Source: an uncultured Bacteroidota bacterium
GTDB lineage: Bacteria; Bacteroidota; Bacteroidia; 2-12-FULL-35-15
Assembly (NCBI GenBank): GCA_903881065.1
Contig: CAIRRW010000443.1
Location: 1 to 7,835, forward strand
Direction of reading: 5' to 3'
DNA: 7,835 nucleotides
In this document: positions 6,680 through 7,835 of the stretch, in pieces
How positions within the stretch are numbered: the first letter of the stretch is position 1
Layout: each line of letters opens with the position of its first letter
The notes under the pieces: generated by a model
What the model saw: the letters and a program-made list of their open reading frames with translations, nothing else
Databases searched by the model: none
Told to the model about the DNA's origin: nothing
Made by a program: the position numbers and the translations under genes

Positions 6680-7735
6680 TTAATGAATGTTTCGTGCATT
6701 CAAAGCTTCACGGTATTTTCGTGCATAAATCTGATGCTGCTCGTATGTTTTAGTAAAATAATGTTTACCCGACAGATCTTCCTTTGCGCACATATATATA
6801 AAGTCGTTTTTTGAATAATTAAGCACAGCATCTATTGAAGACTCCTGTACAAAACTGATTGGTCCTGGCGGCAATCCTTTATTTACGTATGTATTAAAAG
6901 GGGATGGGAATCGGGTTTGCTCAGTAGAAACACGTTGAATATTAAAATTCCCAATAGCATAAATCACTGTAGGGTCCGATTGTAGAGACATTTCTTTTCT
7001 TAAACGATTTATATAAAGTCCGGCAATAATCTTCTTTTCTTCATTGTCACAACACTGTTCACCCTGAACAATTGAAGCTAAAATAGAAACATCGGTTTGC
7101 GAATATCCAATTTGCCTGGCTTTCTTTCTGCGCTCTTCTGTCCAGAATGATTTATATTCCTTTGCCATTCTATCCATAAATTCATCAACGGAAGTATTCC
7201 AGTAAAATTGATAAGTATTTGGAATAAATAAAGCTTGCGGATTATCAGCATTAAATCCATATTTTTTCATGTAACTATTATCATGAATAGCATTTAGAAG
7301 AGAAGACGAATCAGCTTCGATTCTTCTTCCAACGCGTGACATCAGCTGGTCAACAGTATGGAGTCCATTAAAATTAATTTCAACAGGTTCCTGAATTCCA
7401 CCTCGTAATAAATTAATCAACGCATTATTACTCATTGATGCCAGAATACGATACTTTCCGGGCTTCACACTTTTATTATATTTCTTCTTTTCGGCTAACC
7501 ATTCAAAAGTGGAGCGGTTTTTCAAGTAATTATTTTCGTCTAATATTTTAATAACATCCTCAAATGTAGAACCTGTGTGTATGTATATAAACTGTGATTT
7601 TTTGTCACCTAAATTAATGTTTGATTGATAAATTGTTCTGTAAGCAAGGTATCCACCAACAGTTGTTATCAGTAATAAGATTACTGATAATGAAATTAAT
7701 ACCTTTTTAAAAAAAGATGTTTTCTTTTTTTTCAT
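6680..7735 (-). CDS. mltG: endolytic murein transglycosylase MltG (YceG-like)
   Basis: MltG is an inner-membrane-anchored lytic transglycosylase that cuts nascent glycan strands and so sets their length. The 351 residues give a short cytoplasmic Lys-rich tail (1-11), one membrane anchor (about 12-32), a periplasmic LysM-like region (about 48-110, with GSTFEDVIKILDENNYL) and the YceG catalytic domain (about 115-345). Family motifs visible are FIPNTYQFYWNT (170-181), ILASIVQGE (218-226) with E226 as probable catalytic glutamate, YINRLRKEMSLQSDPTVIYAIG (241-262) and SPFNTYVNKGLPPGPI (278-293). After the catalytic glutamate the sequence is QCCD, where relatives more often have T or S, so Q227, C228 and C229 are slightly odd. 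Length is normal. The start is six bases after the stop of an upstream gene, which indicates an operon. Confidence 0.95.
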   Translation of the reverse strand: MKKKKTSFFKKVLISLSVILLLITTVGGYLAYRTIYQSNINLGDKKSQFIYIHTGSTFEDVIKILDENNYLKNRSTFEWLAEKKKYNKSVKPGKYRILASMSNNALINLLRGGIQEPVEINFNGLHTVDQLMSRVGRRIEADSSSLLNAIHDNSYMKKYGFNADNPQALFIPNTYQFYWNTSVDEFMDRMAKEYKSFWTEERRKKARQIGYSQTDVSILASIVQGEQCCDNEEKKIIAGLYINRLRKEMSLQSDPTVIYAIGNFNIQRVSTEQTRFPSPFNTYVNKGLPPGPISFVQESSIDAVLNYSKNDFIYMCAKEDLSGKHYFTKTYEQHQIYARKYREALNARNIH

Positions 7736-7741
7736 CTGAAA

Positions 7742-7835
7742 TTACTTTTTCATTTCATTTATTTGTACAAGTACTTTTGACGCCTGTTCATTTTTAGGAT
7801 TCTTCTTCAGTACTTGTTTTAATATATTCCCTGCC
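7742..7835 (-). CDS. 3' end of an upstream gene, probably TPR-like (partial)
   Basis: The minus strand is open from the window edge to a TAA at 7744-7742 and gives the last 30 residues, ILKQVLKKNPKNEQASKVLV in the core and ending in INEMKK. The spacing (L..vLkknPkn..A...L..i) looks like the end of a tetratricopeptide or similar helical repeat. The reading frame ends six bases before the mltG start, so the two genes are probably co-transcribed and perhaps translationally coupled. The 5' part lies outside the window, so the product cannot be named. Confidence 0.7.
   Translation of the reverse strand, partial: AGNILKQVLKKNPKNEQASKVLVQINEMKK

Overview
The window looks like chromosomal DNA of a Bacteroidota bacterium (Bacteroidetes/Chlorobi group). 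This is inferred from four things: low GC content; A/T-rich leaders instead of strong Shine-Dalgarno sequences; at least one perfect TAnnTTTG promoter element of the Bacteroidetes type; and gene relatives such as a small fibronectin-III-like protein and a TMTC-like TPR membrane protein. I cannot assign a genus. Every convincing gene lies on the minus strand, so transcription runs from high to low coordinates.

Reading in the direction of transcription: 7835-7742 holds the last 30 codons of a gene that probably ends in a TPR-like helix pair. Six bases later comes mltG (7735-6680), the membrane-anchored endolytic murein transglycosylase. Next, after 38 bases containing a perfect -7 promoter element, is an alpha-D-phosphohexomutase (6641-5235; phosphoglucomutase/phosphomannomutase type), closed by a strong hairpin at 5155-5192. 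A separate unit follows with ettA (5026-3350), the ABC-F ribosome-associated ATPase. Then comes a short intergenic region with a REP/MITE-like palindromic element (3224-3310). Next is a 643-residue polytopic membrane protein with a C-terminal TPR array (3190-1259), similar in layout to TMTC/GT-C mannosyltransferase-like proteins.

The most unusual DNA is the gene-free stretch 725-1258. It holds ten head-to-tail copies of a 21-bp unit (828-1038), bounded on one side by a bidirectional terminator hairpin (1039-1086) and on the other by the leader of a 213-residue protein (724-83). That protein has a helical N-terminal half and a degenerate Fn3-like C-terminal half.

The mltG, phosphohexomutase and ettA genes are core housekeeping functions: peptidoglycan chain-length control, sugar-phosphate supply for cell-envelope or storage polymers, and translation control. 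The accessory interest is in the left 3.3 kb. I see no defence system, mobile-element transposase, CRISPR array, tRNA or rRNA. The best candidates for something undescribed are the 21-bp array next to the Fn3-like gene and the REP-like element.
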